A stretch of 12,529 nucleotides of DNA, from assembly GCF_934202235.1 (NCBI RefSeq), contig NZ_CAKPXS010000047.1, forward strand, positions 1-12,529, written 5' to 3'. Source of the stretch: an uncultured Limosilactobacillus sp. Its GTDB lineage: Bacteria; Bacillota; Bacilli; Lactobacillales; Lactobacillaceae. The translations under genes and the position numbers were made by a program. Position 1 is the stretch's first letter; each line of letters opens with the position of its first letter. Positions 1 to 5,278 of the stretch are shown one piece after another. The notes under the pieces are model-generated. The model made no database searches. It had not been told where the DNA came from and was given only the letters and a program-made list of their open reading frames with translations.

Positions 1-13
1 CGCCAAATGGCAC

Positions 14-47
14 AAAAAAAGAACCAGGCCGCTTAAGCCTGATTCTT
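14..47 (-). terminator. Intrinsic terminator of the response-regulator remnant
   Basis: On the minus strand an 11-bp stem (AAGAATCAGGC with GCCTGGTTCTT, one G-U pair) encloses a 7-nt loop and is followed by seven T residues. The stop codon of the mini-ORF lies in the 5' arm/loop, so transcription would end right after the ORF. Confidence 0.85.
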
Positions 48-116
48 ACCCATCAACAGGATTTGACAAAGAGCCATAATTGATTGGTTATCCTCAACAA
101 CAAAGATTTTTGCCAA
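33..116 (-). pseudogene. 27-codon mini-ORF resembling the N-terminus of a response regulator (likely remnant)
   Basis: Read from a TTG start, the product begins MAKIFVVEDNQSIMALCQIL and ends LMGKNQA. The KIFVVEDN start followed by a helix-like segment matches strand 1 and helix 1 of response-regulator receiver domains, including the acidic pair (E8, D9) that helps bind Mg2+ in intact proteins. The phosphorylatable aspartate, the rest of the receiver and any output domain are missing. An excellent Shine-Dalgarno sequence (AGGAGG on the minus strand, 124-129) lies 7 nt before the TTG, and a -10-like TATGAT lies further upstream. The TAA stop falls inside the loop of a strong terminator hairpin. 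A likely reading is a deletion that joined the 5' end of a regulator gene to a terminator. Expression as a small peptide cannot be excluded. The family call rests on a short match only. Confidence 0.45.
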
Positions 117-148
117 AGAGCGTCCTCCTCCCAAAGTTATTTGGTTTA

Positions 149-154
149 ATCATA
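149..154 (-). promoter_or_regulatory. Candidate -10 element for the mini-ORF
   Basis: TATGAT on the minus strand lies about 33 nt upstream of the TTG start at 116 and downstream of the lysS terminator. It could start an independent short transcript. No good -35 is visible 16-18 nt upstream, so the call is weak. Confidence 0.3.
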
Positions 155-192
155 CAACACCTCACGCGGATTGATGATAATTTCCCAGAAAT

Positions 193-224
193 AAAAAAGC
201 CCCAGCAATCCATTGCCAGGGCTT
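193..224 (-). terminator. lysS intrinsic terminator
   Basis: On the minus strand a 12-bp stem (AAGCCCTGGCAA with TTGCTGGGGCTT, two G-U pairs) with a TGGA tetraloop is followed by six T residues. It begins about 20 nt after the lysS stop codon. Confidence 0.92.
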
Positions 225-243
225 AGTTTTAAAAAGCGAAAGT

Positions 244-1752
244 TTAGTGTTGAGCGTTGTTATTATTCAGTGGACGCATCGTTGGGAAGAGAAGAACGTC
301 ACGAATTGAACGAGCGTTGGTCATCAGCATAACCAGACGGTCAATGCCGACACCCAGACCACCTGTAGGCGGCATCCCGTATTCGAGGGCTTCAACGAAG
401 TCTTCGTCAATTGGTTCGTATTCGTCGTTACCTTGTTCGTGTTCCTTGGCCTGAGCTTCAAACCGTTGACGTTGGTCAATTGGGTCGTTCAGTTCAGTGA
501 AGGCGTTAGCAAATTCGGAACCAACAATGTAAAGTTCAAACCGGTCAGTGAAGCGGTGGTCCTGACGGTTGATGTGAGCCAGTGGTGAAATTTCAACTGG
601 GTGACCGTAGATAAAGACTGGTTGAGTCAGTTGGTCTTGAACCTTGTCTTCGAAGAAGGCGTTGATAATGTGACCAACCTTCCACCAACTCTCGTACTTG
701 ACACCGTGTTCATCGGCCAGTTGACGAGCTTGTTCGTCACTCATTGGCTTCCAGAAGTCAACACCGGTGTACTTCTTAACAGCGTCAACCATGTGCATCC
801 GGGCGAATGGCTTGCTGAAGTCCAGTTCAGTTCCCTGGTAGTTGATCTTCATGTCAGGGTTCATTACGCGGGCAGCTGCCTTGAAGATCCCTTCGGTTTC
901 ACGCATAACGTCGTTGAAGTCGAAGTAAGCAGCATAAGTTTCCATCGTGTCAAATTCAGGGTTGTGACGTGTGTCCATCCCTTCGTTACGGAAGACACGG
1001 CCCAGTTCGTAAACCCGTTCGAAACCACCGACAATCAGACGCTTGAGCCGCAGTTCAGTAGCGATCCGCAGGAACATTTCAATGTTCAAGGCGTTGTGGT
1101 GGGTAGTGAATGGACGAGCATCGGCACCAGAAGCAACGTTTTCCAGAATTGGCGTTTCAACTTCAGTAAAGTCGTTGTCGTCCATGTAACGGCGGATAGC
1201 CTTAATAATTCGGGTCCGGTCGTGGAAACGCTTGAAGCTTTCAGGATTAGTAATCAGGTCCAGGTAACGTTGACGGTAAACCAGTTCAGGGTCTTGCAGA
1301 CCGTGGTACTTGTCTGGCAGTGGGCGTAGCGCCTTCGTTAAGAAGGTCATCTGACGAGCACGGACAGTCAATTCACCAACGTTAGTCTTGATAACATCAC
1401 CGGTAATTCCCCAGAAGTCACCAAGGTCTGAATCTTCAAATAACTTGTAAGTGTCGTCTCCGACAATATCTTGGCGAACATAGATTTGAATCTGACCACC
1501 GCGGTCTTGGATGTCCGCAAACCCTGCCTTACCACTGCCACGCTTACCAACCATCCGGCCGGCAATTGTAACTGTATTGTGTTCGTCTTCCAGGGTTGCT
1601 TCATCCAATTCACCGAATTCTTCGCGAATTTGACTAGAAATGTGAGTCCGTGGGAAACGTTGACCAAATGGGTCGATACCTTGTGCCCGCAGATCGTCCA
1701 TCTTTTGACGACGGACACGCATTTGATCATTCATATGTTCTTCATTAGCCAT
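244..1752 (-). CDS. lysS: Lysyl-tRNA synthetase, class II
   Basis: This cytoplasmic enzyme charges tRNA-Lys with lysine using ATP. The 502-residue product has the usual class II LysRS length and layout: an N-terminal helical region, an OB-fold anticodon-binding domain (about residues 61-140, starting VTIAGRMVGKRGSGK), then the catalytic domain. Motif 2 is FRNEGMDTRHNPEF (254-267) and motif 3 is GLGVGIDRLVML (466-477). The bacterial signatures ASGADARPF (208-215) and GHPVEISPLA (383-392) are also present. The ATG at 1752 follows an AGGAGG (1763-1768) at 10 nt. The gene is followed directly by its own terminator. A 138-codon frame of unknown nature lies upstream on the same strand, so lysS may be read from that distal promoter, from a weaker promoter inside the frame's end, or both. 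It is not beside dus or hslO here. The identification is secure. Confidence 0.98.
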   Translation of the reverse strand: MANEEHMNDQMRVRRQKMDDLRAQGIDPFGQRFPRTHISSQIREEFGELDEATLEDEHNTVTIAGRMVGKRGSGKAGFADIQDRGGQIQIYVRQDIVGDDTYKLFEDSDLGDFWGITGDVIKTNVGELTVRARQMTFLTKALRPLPDKYHGLQDPELVYRQRYLDLITNPESFKRFHDRTRIIKAIRRYMDDNDFTEVETPILENVASGADARPFTTHHNALNIEMFLRIATELRLKRLIVGGFERVYELGRVFRNEGMDTRHNPEFDTMETYAAYFDFNDVMRETEGIFKAAARVMNPDMKINYQGTELDFSKPFARMHMVDAVKKYTGVDFWKPMSDEQARQLADEHGVKYESWWKVGHIINAFFEDKVQDQLTQPVFIYGHPVEISPLAHINRQDHRFTDRFELYIVGSEFANAFTELNDPIDQRQRFEAQAKEHEQGNDEYEPIDEDFVEALEYGMPPTGGLGVGIDRLVMLMTNARSIRDVLLFPTMRPLNNNNAQH

Positions 1753-1808
1753 TTATAAAATTCCTCCTATTTTGACAATGCAGCAGTTCGAAGCTCGACA
1801 GCCCGACT

Positions 1809-1837
1809 ACGATAACGTTGTCATTTCGTCGCATCAA
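1809..1837 (-). promoter_or_regulatory. Candidate proximal lysS promoter
   Basis: On the minus strand TTGATG (1832-1837) and TATCGT (1809-1814) are separated by 17 nt, each matching 4 of 6 consensus bases. It overlaps the stop codon of the upstream frame and would give a short leader of about 50 nt before lysS. Confidence 0.35.
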
Positions 1838-2250
1838 GCAGCTTCCACTAAACAAGGGGAAGCTGATAGTTCACAACCGAAATATGGAATGGTGAACGTC
1901 TTAACTTCTTGACGAGAATGCTTCGCTGCATTTTGTTCTTCTAACATTAATTGGTTACAACAACTACGCAGCGGTTTAGCAAACGCCGAGGTCACGGAGG
2001 AAGAGAACGTTAAGTTATTGCTAATGGTGAGGAGATAATTAGCAACTAGCGTCCGTCGTGGATGAAGAATATTCTCATAATGATTAAAAATTCTTCGTCG
2101 CTGGACAACTTGATTTCCGTCTTCCCGGTTTAACGTTCCGTGCTCATCAGCAGCCGACACTGCTGAGTCGCGGCGTAACGTGGAGTTATTAGCCCCCGCC
2201 ATTGGCGTGACACCGACTCTAACAGGAAATAAGACATTGGTAATTGTCAT
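1834..2250 (-). CDS. Unknown 138-residue ORF, or structured leader, upstream of lysS
   Basis: I do not recognise this protein. The frame starts MTITNVLFPVRVGVTPMAG. It follows a near-perfect Shine-Dalgarno sequence (AAAGGGGGTGA, 2258-2268), and a good extended -10 promoter lies just upstream. The product is rich in Arg (11) and Asn (12), has only 3 Lys and 4 Cys, and shows no signal peptide, membrane helix or known motif. It uses codons such as AGA, CGA, CTA and GGA more than its neighbours do. The frame ends about 80 nt before lysS. The same DNA folds into a run of perfect hairpins (separate entries), which is unusual for plain coding sequence. It may therefore be a small protein, a long structured leader RNA controlling lysS, or an independent RNA whose open frame is incidental. 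The start at 2250 is preferred over an upstream ATG at 2313 because the Shine-Dalgarno sequence lies between them. Low Lys content gives no support to classical lysine-codon attenuation. Confidence 0.45.
   Translation of the reverse strand: MTITNVLFPVRVGVTPMAGANNSTLRRDSAVSAADEHGTLNREDGNQVVQRRRIFNHYENILHPRRTLVANYLLTISNNLTFSSSVTSAFAKPLRSCCNQLMLEEQNAAKHSRQEVKTFTIPYFGCELSASPCLVEAA
1839..1865 (-). repeat. Perfect 8-bp hairpin at the end of the unknown ORF
   Basis: CAGCTTCC (1839-1846) is the exact reverse complement of GGAAGCTG (1858-1865), with an 11-nt loop. No T-tract follows on the minus strand, so it is not a standard terminator. It sits between the unknown frame and lysS. Confidence 0.7.
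2018..2045 (-). repeat. Perfect 8-bp hairpin with pyrimidine-rich loop
   Basis: TTGCTAAT (2018-2025) and ATTAGCAA (2038-2045) are exact reverse complements around a 12-nt loop. On the minus-strand transcript the loop reads TATCTCCTCACC. It contains UCCUC and UCACC, complementary to 5-nt parts of the lysS and upstream-ORF Shine-Dalgarno sequences respectively. The hairpin is directly visible; any pairing with a ribosome binding site is speculation. Confidence 0.65.
2051..2106 (-). repeat. Extended hairpin inside the lysS upstream region
   Basis: GATGAAGAAT (2061-2070) pairs with ATTCTTCGTC (2090-2099), 10 bp with one mismatch that becomes a G-U in one strand's RNA. GTCC (2051-2054) and GGAC (2103-2106) can extend it across an internal loop. 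Confidence 0.6.
2133..2181 (-). repeat. Long imperfect stem-loop with perfect 7-bp tip
   Basis: TCAGCAG (2147-2153) and CTGCTGA (2160-2166) form a perfect stem with a 6-nt loop. ACGTT (2133-2137) and AACGT (2177-2181) can close the outer part, with CCG/CGG between. It is the hairpin closest to the start of the unknown frame. Confidence 0.6.
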
Positions 2251-2257
2251 TCCATAT

Positions 2258-2268
2258 TCACCCCCTTT
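2258..2268 (-). promoter_or_regulatory. Near-perfect Shine-Dalgarno sequence with two possible starts
   Basis: AAAGGGGGTGA on the minus strand matches the fully complementary sequence AAAGGAGGTGA at 10 of 11 bases. Two ATGs follow. The first (2255-2253) gives only ATG-GAA-TGA. The second (2250-2248) opens the 138-codon frame. The two overlap as ATGA, so a two-codon ORF could be coupled to the longer one. Confidence 0.65.
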
Positions 2269-2283
2269 GCTTAAGTTGCCAAA

Positions 2284-2313
2284 ATCATAGCACGATAACA
2301 TTAGGAATAGCAA
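2284..2313 (-). promoter_or_regulatory. Promoter upstream of the unknown ORF and lysS
   Basis: On the minus strand TTGCTA (2308-2313) is followed after 18 nt by TATGAT (2284-2289), preceded by TGC to give an extended -10. Predicted transcription starts near 2278, about 10 nt before the Shine-Dalgarno sequence. It is the best promoter seen on this strand. Confidence 0.65.
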
Positions 2314-2500
2314 CCCTTTGAAAGGGCTTTTTTAATTAAATTCTAATAAAAAGGGTTTACTTAGCCATTTTTCTGGTTTTTTCGGACAGCTGGACTAACC
2401 AATTTCCTAATATTATCTGTAAACAGAAGGCAAAAGTTCGTTATTTATCTAGCTGGCGGGAGAAATGAGGAGATGATGGCGAATAGAAAAACGCTTTATT

Positions 2501-2532
2501 TTTTCTTCTTTATTGGACAACGAAGAAGAAAA
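2501..2532. repeat. Perfect 10-bp AT-rich inverted repeat
   Basis: TTTTCTTCTT (2501-2510) and AAGAAGAAAA (2523-2532) are exact reverse complements separated by 12 nt. No gene ends immediately before it on either strand, so a terminator role is not obvious. Confidence 0.6.
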
Positions 2533-2705
2533 TGAGAAAAAGTTTTTAAATATGATTAGTGTGAGGAAATAATGGTAAGCCAGCGGCTCCGGCCTATTTC
2601 TAATTAGAGAGTAAGTGCCCCCACCCGTAATTATGAGAAAAAGTTATCAGTATACGATTGTTAACAATTGATCAACAAGCGAAAGCGCATAAATTCCGAT
2701 TGGAA

Positions 2706-2719
2706 TGAAAACGATAAAA
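2706..2719 (+). promoter_or_regulatory. cre-like box (possible CcpA site)
   Basis: TGAAAACGATAAAA matches the catabolite-responsive consensus TGWAANCGNTNWCA at every defined position except one (A for C at position 13). A weaker copy, CGAAAGCGCATAAA (2680-2693, three mismatches), lies 26 nt upstream. Both lie 70-110 nt before the -35 of the decarboxylase promoter. CcpA binding is inferred only from this match. Confidence 0.35.
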
Positions 2720-2780
2720 ATGTTCATTCAGCATAAAAGCATAATTATTAAAAAGGTCTAACTTTACCTATTCTAATGAC

Positions 2781-2807
2781 AATTATGGGTTTGAAATCTC
2801 CATAATT
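2781..2807. promoter_or_regulatory. Perfect inverted repeat overlapping the decarboxylase -35 (candidate operator)
   Basis: AATTATGG (2781-2788) and CCATAATT (2800-2807) are exact reverse complements with an 11-nt spacer that contains the -35 element. Repressors commonly bind in this position. No family can be named from the half-site. Confidence 0.45.
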
Positions 2808-2819
2808 AAATGGTATTCT
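2791..2819 (+). promoter_or_regulatory. Candidate promoter of the ornithine decarboxylase operon
   Basis: TTGAAA (2791-2796) and TATTCT (2814-2819) are separated by 17 nt and match 5 and 4 of 6 consensus bases. It predicts a 5' leader of about 225 nt. A weaker alternative is TTGCAG (2937-2942) with AATTAT (2960-2965), also 17 nt apart, which would give a much shorter leader. Confidence 0.5.
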
Positions 2820-3049
2820 GGTGCTGTAGACGTTTACATCCTGGGTGTAAGTTATTGCAGTTTTCTGCAAACTACACGTTTCTGATTTGTGAGCAGAGGA
2901 AATTATCAAAGTATCAACATACTAACGAATAAATTTTGCAGAGTTTTTTTATTTAAGCAATTATTTTTCTACTTCGTTAGTCGGTGACGATCCGGTTGGT
3001 AATTTCTCAGCTCGCAATGAGTTGTTGTTTAATAGAAAGGATTTTTTAC
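2820..3049 (+). promoter_or_regulatory. Structured 5' leader of the decarboxylase operon
   Basis: The region contains a TTACA/TGTAA stem around 2835-2850 and a perfect 6-bp hairpin TTGCAG-TTTT-CTGCAA (2855-2870). A perfect 9-bp long-range pairing joins ACTAACGAA (2921-2929) with TTCGTTAGT (2973-2981). It ends with the Shine-Dalgarno sequence AGAAAGGA (3034-3041). No known riboswitch core is recognised and no convincing leader peptide is visible. Confidence 0.4.
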
Positions 3050-5233
3050 ATGAAGTTATTAAGTATTGCGTGTTCAGGTGAGGAAGCACAAAAGTATTTT
3101 AAGACTTCTCGTGAAATCGTTGATGCTCGTAAAGACCAAGACTTCACGGATGTTGCGGCTGTCGTTTTAACTGAAGACGCCGTTGATTTGATTGATAAGG
3201 TTGATGAGACCTGCCTGGGTCTGCCAATCTTCTTAATCACTGATGATGCTGACAAGTTCCCACAGGAACTGCGTGAAAAGGTCTTCCACTTTATGGATGG
3301 AGACCCGAAGTACGCTAACATGTACACTGGGGAAATTGAAGCAGCTGCCAAGGAATACGAGGCAAAGATGATGCCACCATTCCTGGGAACTTTAATGAAC
3401 TACGCTTCAGAAGGTCACCTGAGCTTTACTACGCCAGGTCACCACGCTGGTAAGCTGTTCTTACGTCACCCAGCTGGTCGTTGGCTTTACAATTTCTTTG
3501 GCGAAAACCTCTTCCGTGCTGACCTTAGTTCTTCAGACCCTGAAGTTGGGGACCTGCTGACTCACGGTGGTGCTGCACTGGCTGCTGAACGCCATGCCGC
3601 AAAGGTTTACAACGCTGACAAGACTTACTTCGTAATGAACGGGACGTCAACTGCCAACGCTATTGTTACTTCTGCTGCTATTGCACCAGGTGATCTGGTT
3701 CTGTTCGACCGGAACAACCACAAATCCAGTTACATTCACGCACTGGAAGATGCTGGTGGTATTCCGATCTACCTTGAAACTGAACGGAACCCATTCGGGT
3801 TTATCGGCGGGATTACCGACAAGGCCATGACTGAAGAACACATTCGCAAGCTGATTGCGAAGGTTGACCCAGAAAAGGCTAAGGAAGAACGCCCAATTCG
3901 TCTGGCTATTATTGAACTTGGTACCTATGACGGTAGCATTTACAATGCTCGTCAGGTCATCGACCGGATCGGTCACCTTTGTGACTACATCCAATTCGAC
4001 TCTGCTTGGGTTGGTTACGAACAATTCATCCCAATGATGAAGGGTGGTTCACCATTACTACTCGATGACTTAGGTCCAGATGACCCAGGTATCTTTGTTA
4101 CCCAGTCTGTTCACAAGCAGATGGGCGCTTTGTCACAAGGTTCTCAAATTCACAAGAAGGACCACCACATTAAGGGACAAAAGCGTTACATTACGCACAA
4201 GCGCTTTAACAACGCCTACATGAAGTTCACTTCGACCTCGCCATTCTACCCAATGTACGCATCCCTGGATGCTAACTCCTACATTATGGAAGGCAAGGCC
4301 GGTGAACGTATGTGGATCAATACTGTTAAATTAGGTATTGAAGCACGTAAGCGCCTGTTCAAGGAATCCAAGCTGTTCACTCCATTCGTTCCACCGATTG
4401 TTAACGGCAAGAAGTGGGAAGACGGCGACACTGATGAAATGGCCAACAACATTGACTACTTCAAGTTCCGCAAGGGTGAAAAGTGGCACCACTTTGATGG
4501 CTACGCAGACAACCAGTACTACGTTGACCCACTGAAGATCTTAATTGAAACTCCAGGGATTAACATGGAAACTGGTGACTACGAAGACTTCGGTGTTCCT
4601 GCCAACATTTTGGCTAACTTCCTTCGTGAACACGGGATCGTTCCGGAAAAGAGTGACTTGAACTCAATTGAATTCCTGCTCACTCCTGCTGAAACGAAGA
4701 CGAAGGTTGACAACTTAGTAAACCAAATTCTTCGCTTCGAAAAGATGGTTGAAAACGATGTTGACCTGCAGGATGTACTGCCGGTAATCTACAATGAAAA
4801 CATTGACCGTTACCGTGGATACACTATTCGTCAACTTTGCCAAGAAATGCATGACTTCTACAAGAAGAGCAACGCAAAGCTTTACCAAAAGCACCTCTTC
4901 CAGGAAGCTCACATGCCAGAACAGGCAATGACGCCATATGCCGCTGACAAGGAATTAATTCGCAACAATGCTGAATTAGTTCCGCTGGAAGACATTGTTG
5001 GTCGTGTTGCCCTTGAAGGTGGTCTTCCATACCCCCCTGGCATTCTGGTTATCGCCCCAGGTGAACGTTGGTCTGCAGAAGCTCAGAAGTACTTCTTGAT
5101 TCTTCAAGACGGTATTAACAACTTCCCAGGATTTACTCCTGAAATTCAGGGTGTCTACAATGAACCTCAACCTGATGGAAAGGTTAAGGCTTACGGTTAC
5201 GTACTTAAGGACGAATCAGTTCTTAACAAGTAA
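3050..5233 (+). CDS. PLP-dependent ornithine decarboxylase (biodegradative, wing-domain type)
   Basis: The enzyme converts ornithine to putrescine and CO2, consuming a proton, in the cytoplasm. The 727-residue product matches the bacterial wing-domain (fold III) ornithine decarboxylases, which are about 730 residues long. Residues 1-105 form the flavodoxin-like wing domain. The PLP domain carries DRNNHKS (220-226, stacking H224), FDSAWVGYEQFIPMM (316-330, D317 for the pyridine nitrogen) and the Schiff-base lysine K356 in SVHKQ. The C-terminal part contains GVPANILANFLREHGI (515-530) and LPYPPG (659-664). The ATG at 3050 sits 8 nt after AGAAAGGA; an upstream in-frame ATG at 2984 has no such site and extends beyond the family N-terminus. 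The downstream antiporter supports ornithine as substrate. Some residues (TPGH at 128-131, the SSSDPEVGDLL segment, GALSQ at 359-363) are closer to lysine/arginine decarboxylases, so another basic amino acid is possible. Called speF, speC or odc in different species. Confidence 0.93.
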   Translation: MKLLSIACSGEEAQKYFKTSREIVDARKDQDFTDVAAVVLTEDAVDLIDKVDETCLGLPIFLITDDADKFPQELREKVFHFMDGDPKYANMYTGEIEAAAKEYEAKMMPPFLGTLMNYASEGHLSFTTPGHHAGKLFLRHPAGRWLYNFFGENLFRADLSSSDPEVGDLLTHGGAALAAERHAAKVYNADKTYFVMNGTSTANAIVTSAAIAPGDLVLFDRNNHKSSYIHALEDAGGIPIYLETERNPFGFIGGITDKAMTEEHIRKLIAKVDPEKAKEERPIRLAIIELGTYDGSIYNARQVIDRIGHLCDYIQFDSAWVGYEQFIPMMKGGSPLLLDDLGPDDPGIFVTQSVHKQMGALSQGSQIHKKDHHIKGQKRYITHKRFNNAYMKFTSTSPFYPMYASLDANSYIMEGKAGERMWINTVKLGIEARKRLFKESKLFTPFVPPIVNGKKWEDGDTDEMANNIDYFKFRKGEKWHHFDGYADNQYYVDPLKILIETPGINMETGDYEDFGVPANILANFLREHGIVPEKSDLNSIEFLLTPAETKTKVDNLVNQILRFEKMVENDVDLQDVLPVIYNENIDRYRGYTIRQLCQEMHDFYKKSNAKLYQKHLFQEAHMPEQAMTPYAADKELIRNNAELVPLEDIVGRVALEGGLPYPPGILVIAPGERWSAEAQKYFLILQDGINNFPGFTPEIQGVYNEPQPDGKVKAYGYVLKDESVLNK

Positions 5234-5278
5234 ACGTCTACAAATAATCTATACATAGTTATTGGAGATCGATGTTAT

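Larger units (their letters stand above)
2341..2780. other. AT-rich intergenic region without a convincing gene
   Basis: Between the divergent lysS and decarboxylase units I find no protein of convincing length on either strand. Visible elements are a perfect 10-bp inverted repeat (2501-2532), adjacent palindromes TTGTTAACAA (2658-2667) and TTGATCAA (2668-2675), two cre-like boxes, and the palindrome ATAATTAT (2741-2748). A short GC-rich patch lies at 2578-2595. Very short frames (for example 11 codons at 2572-2607 after GAGGAAA) are present but unsupported. Confidence 0.6.

Noticed and set aside
601..1329. Long open frame of 242 codons on the plus strand opposite lysS
   Set aside because: It lies wholly antisense to the secure lysS gene, encodes no recognisable protein, has no supporting ribosome binding site and is explained by codon bias of lysS.
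1753..2290. T-box or lysine riboswitch controlling lysS
   Set aside because: No T-box consensus (GGTGGNACCGCG-like) or lysine-box core is visible. The hairpins do not match either architecture by eye.
2311..2336. Plus-strand terminator-like CCCTTTGAAAGGG followed by T residues
   Set aside because: The stem leaves almost no loop and no plus-strand gene ends before it. It overlaps the minus-strand promoter region.
2473..2535. Short Phe-rich ORF starting ATGATGGCG
   Set aside because: The Shine-Dalgarno sequence is only 0-3 nt from the ATGs. Its Phe and Lys runs come from the inverted repeat at 2501-2532.
2572..2607. 11-codon ORF after GAGGAAA in the intergenic region
   Set aside because: It is too short, its upstream TATGAT would start transcription almost at the ribosome binding site, and nothing coherent lies downstream.
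2984..3049. Upstream in-frame ATG extending the ornithine decarboxylase by 22 residues
   Set aside because: The extension has no Shine-Dalgarno sequence and goes beyond the family N-terminus, while ATG 3050 has AGAAAGGA at the right distance.
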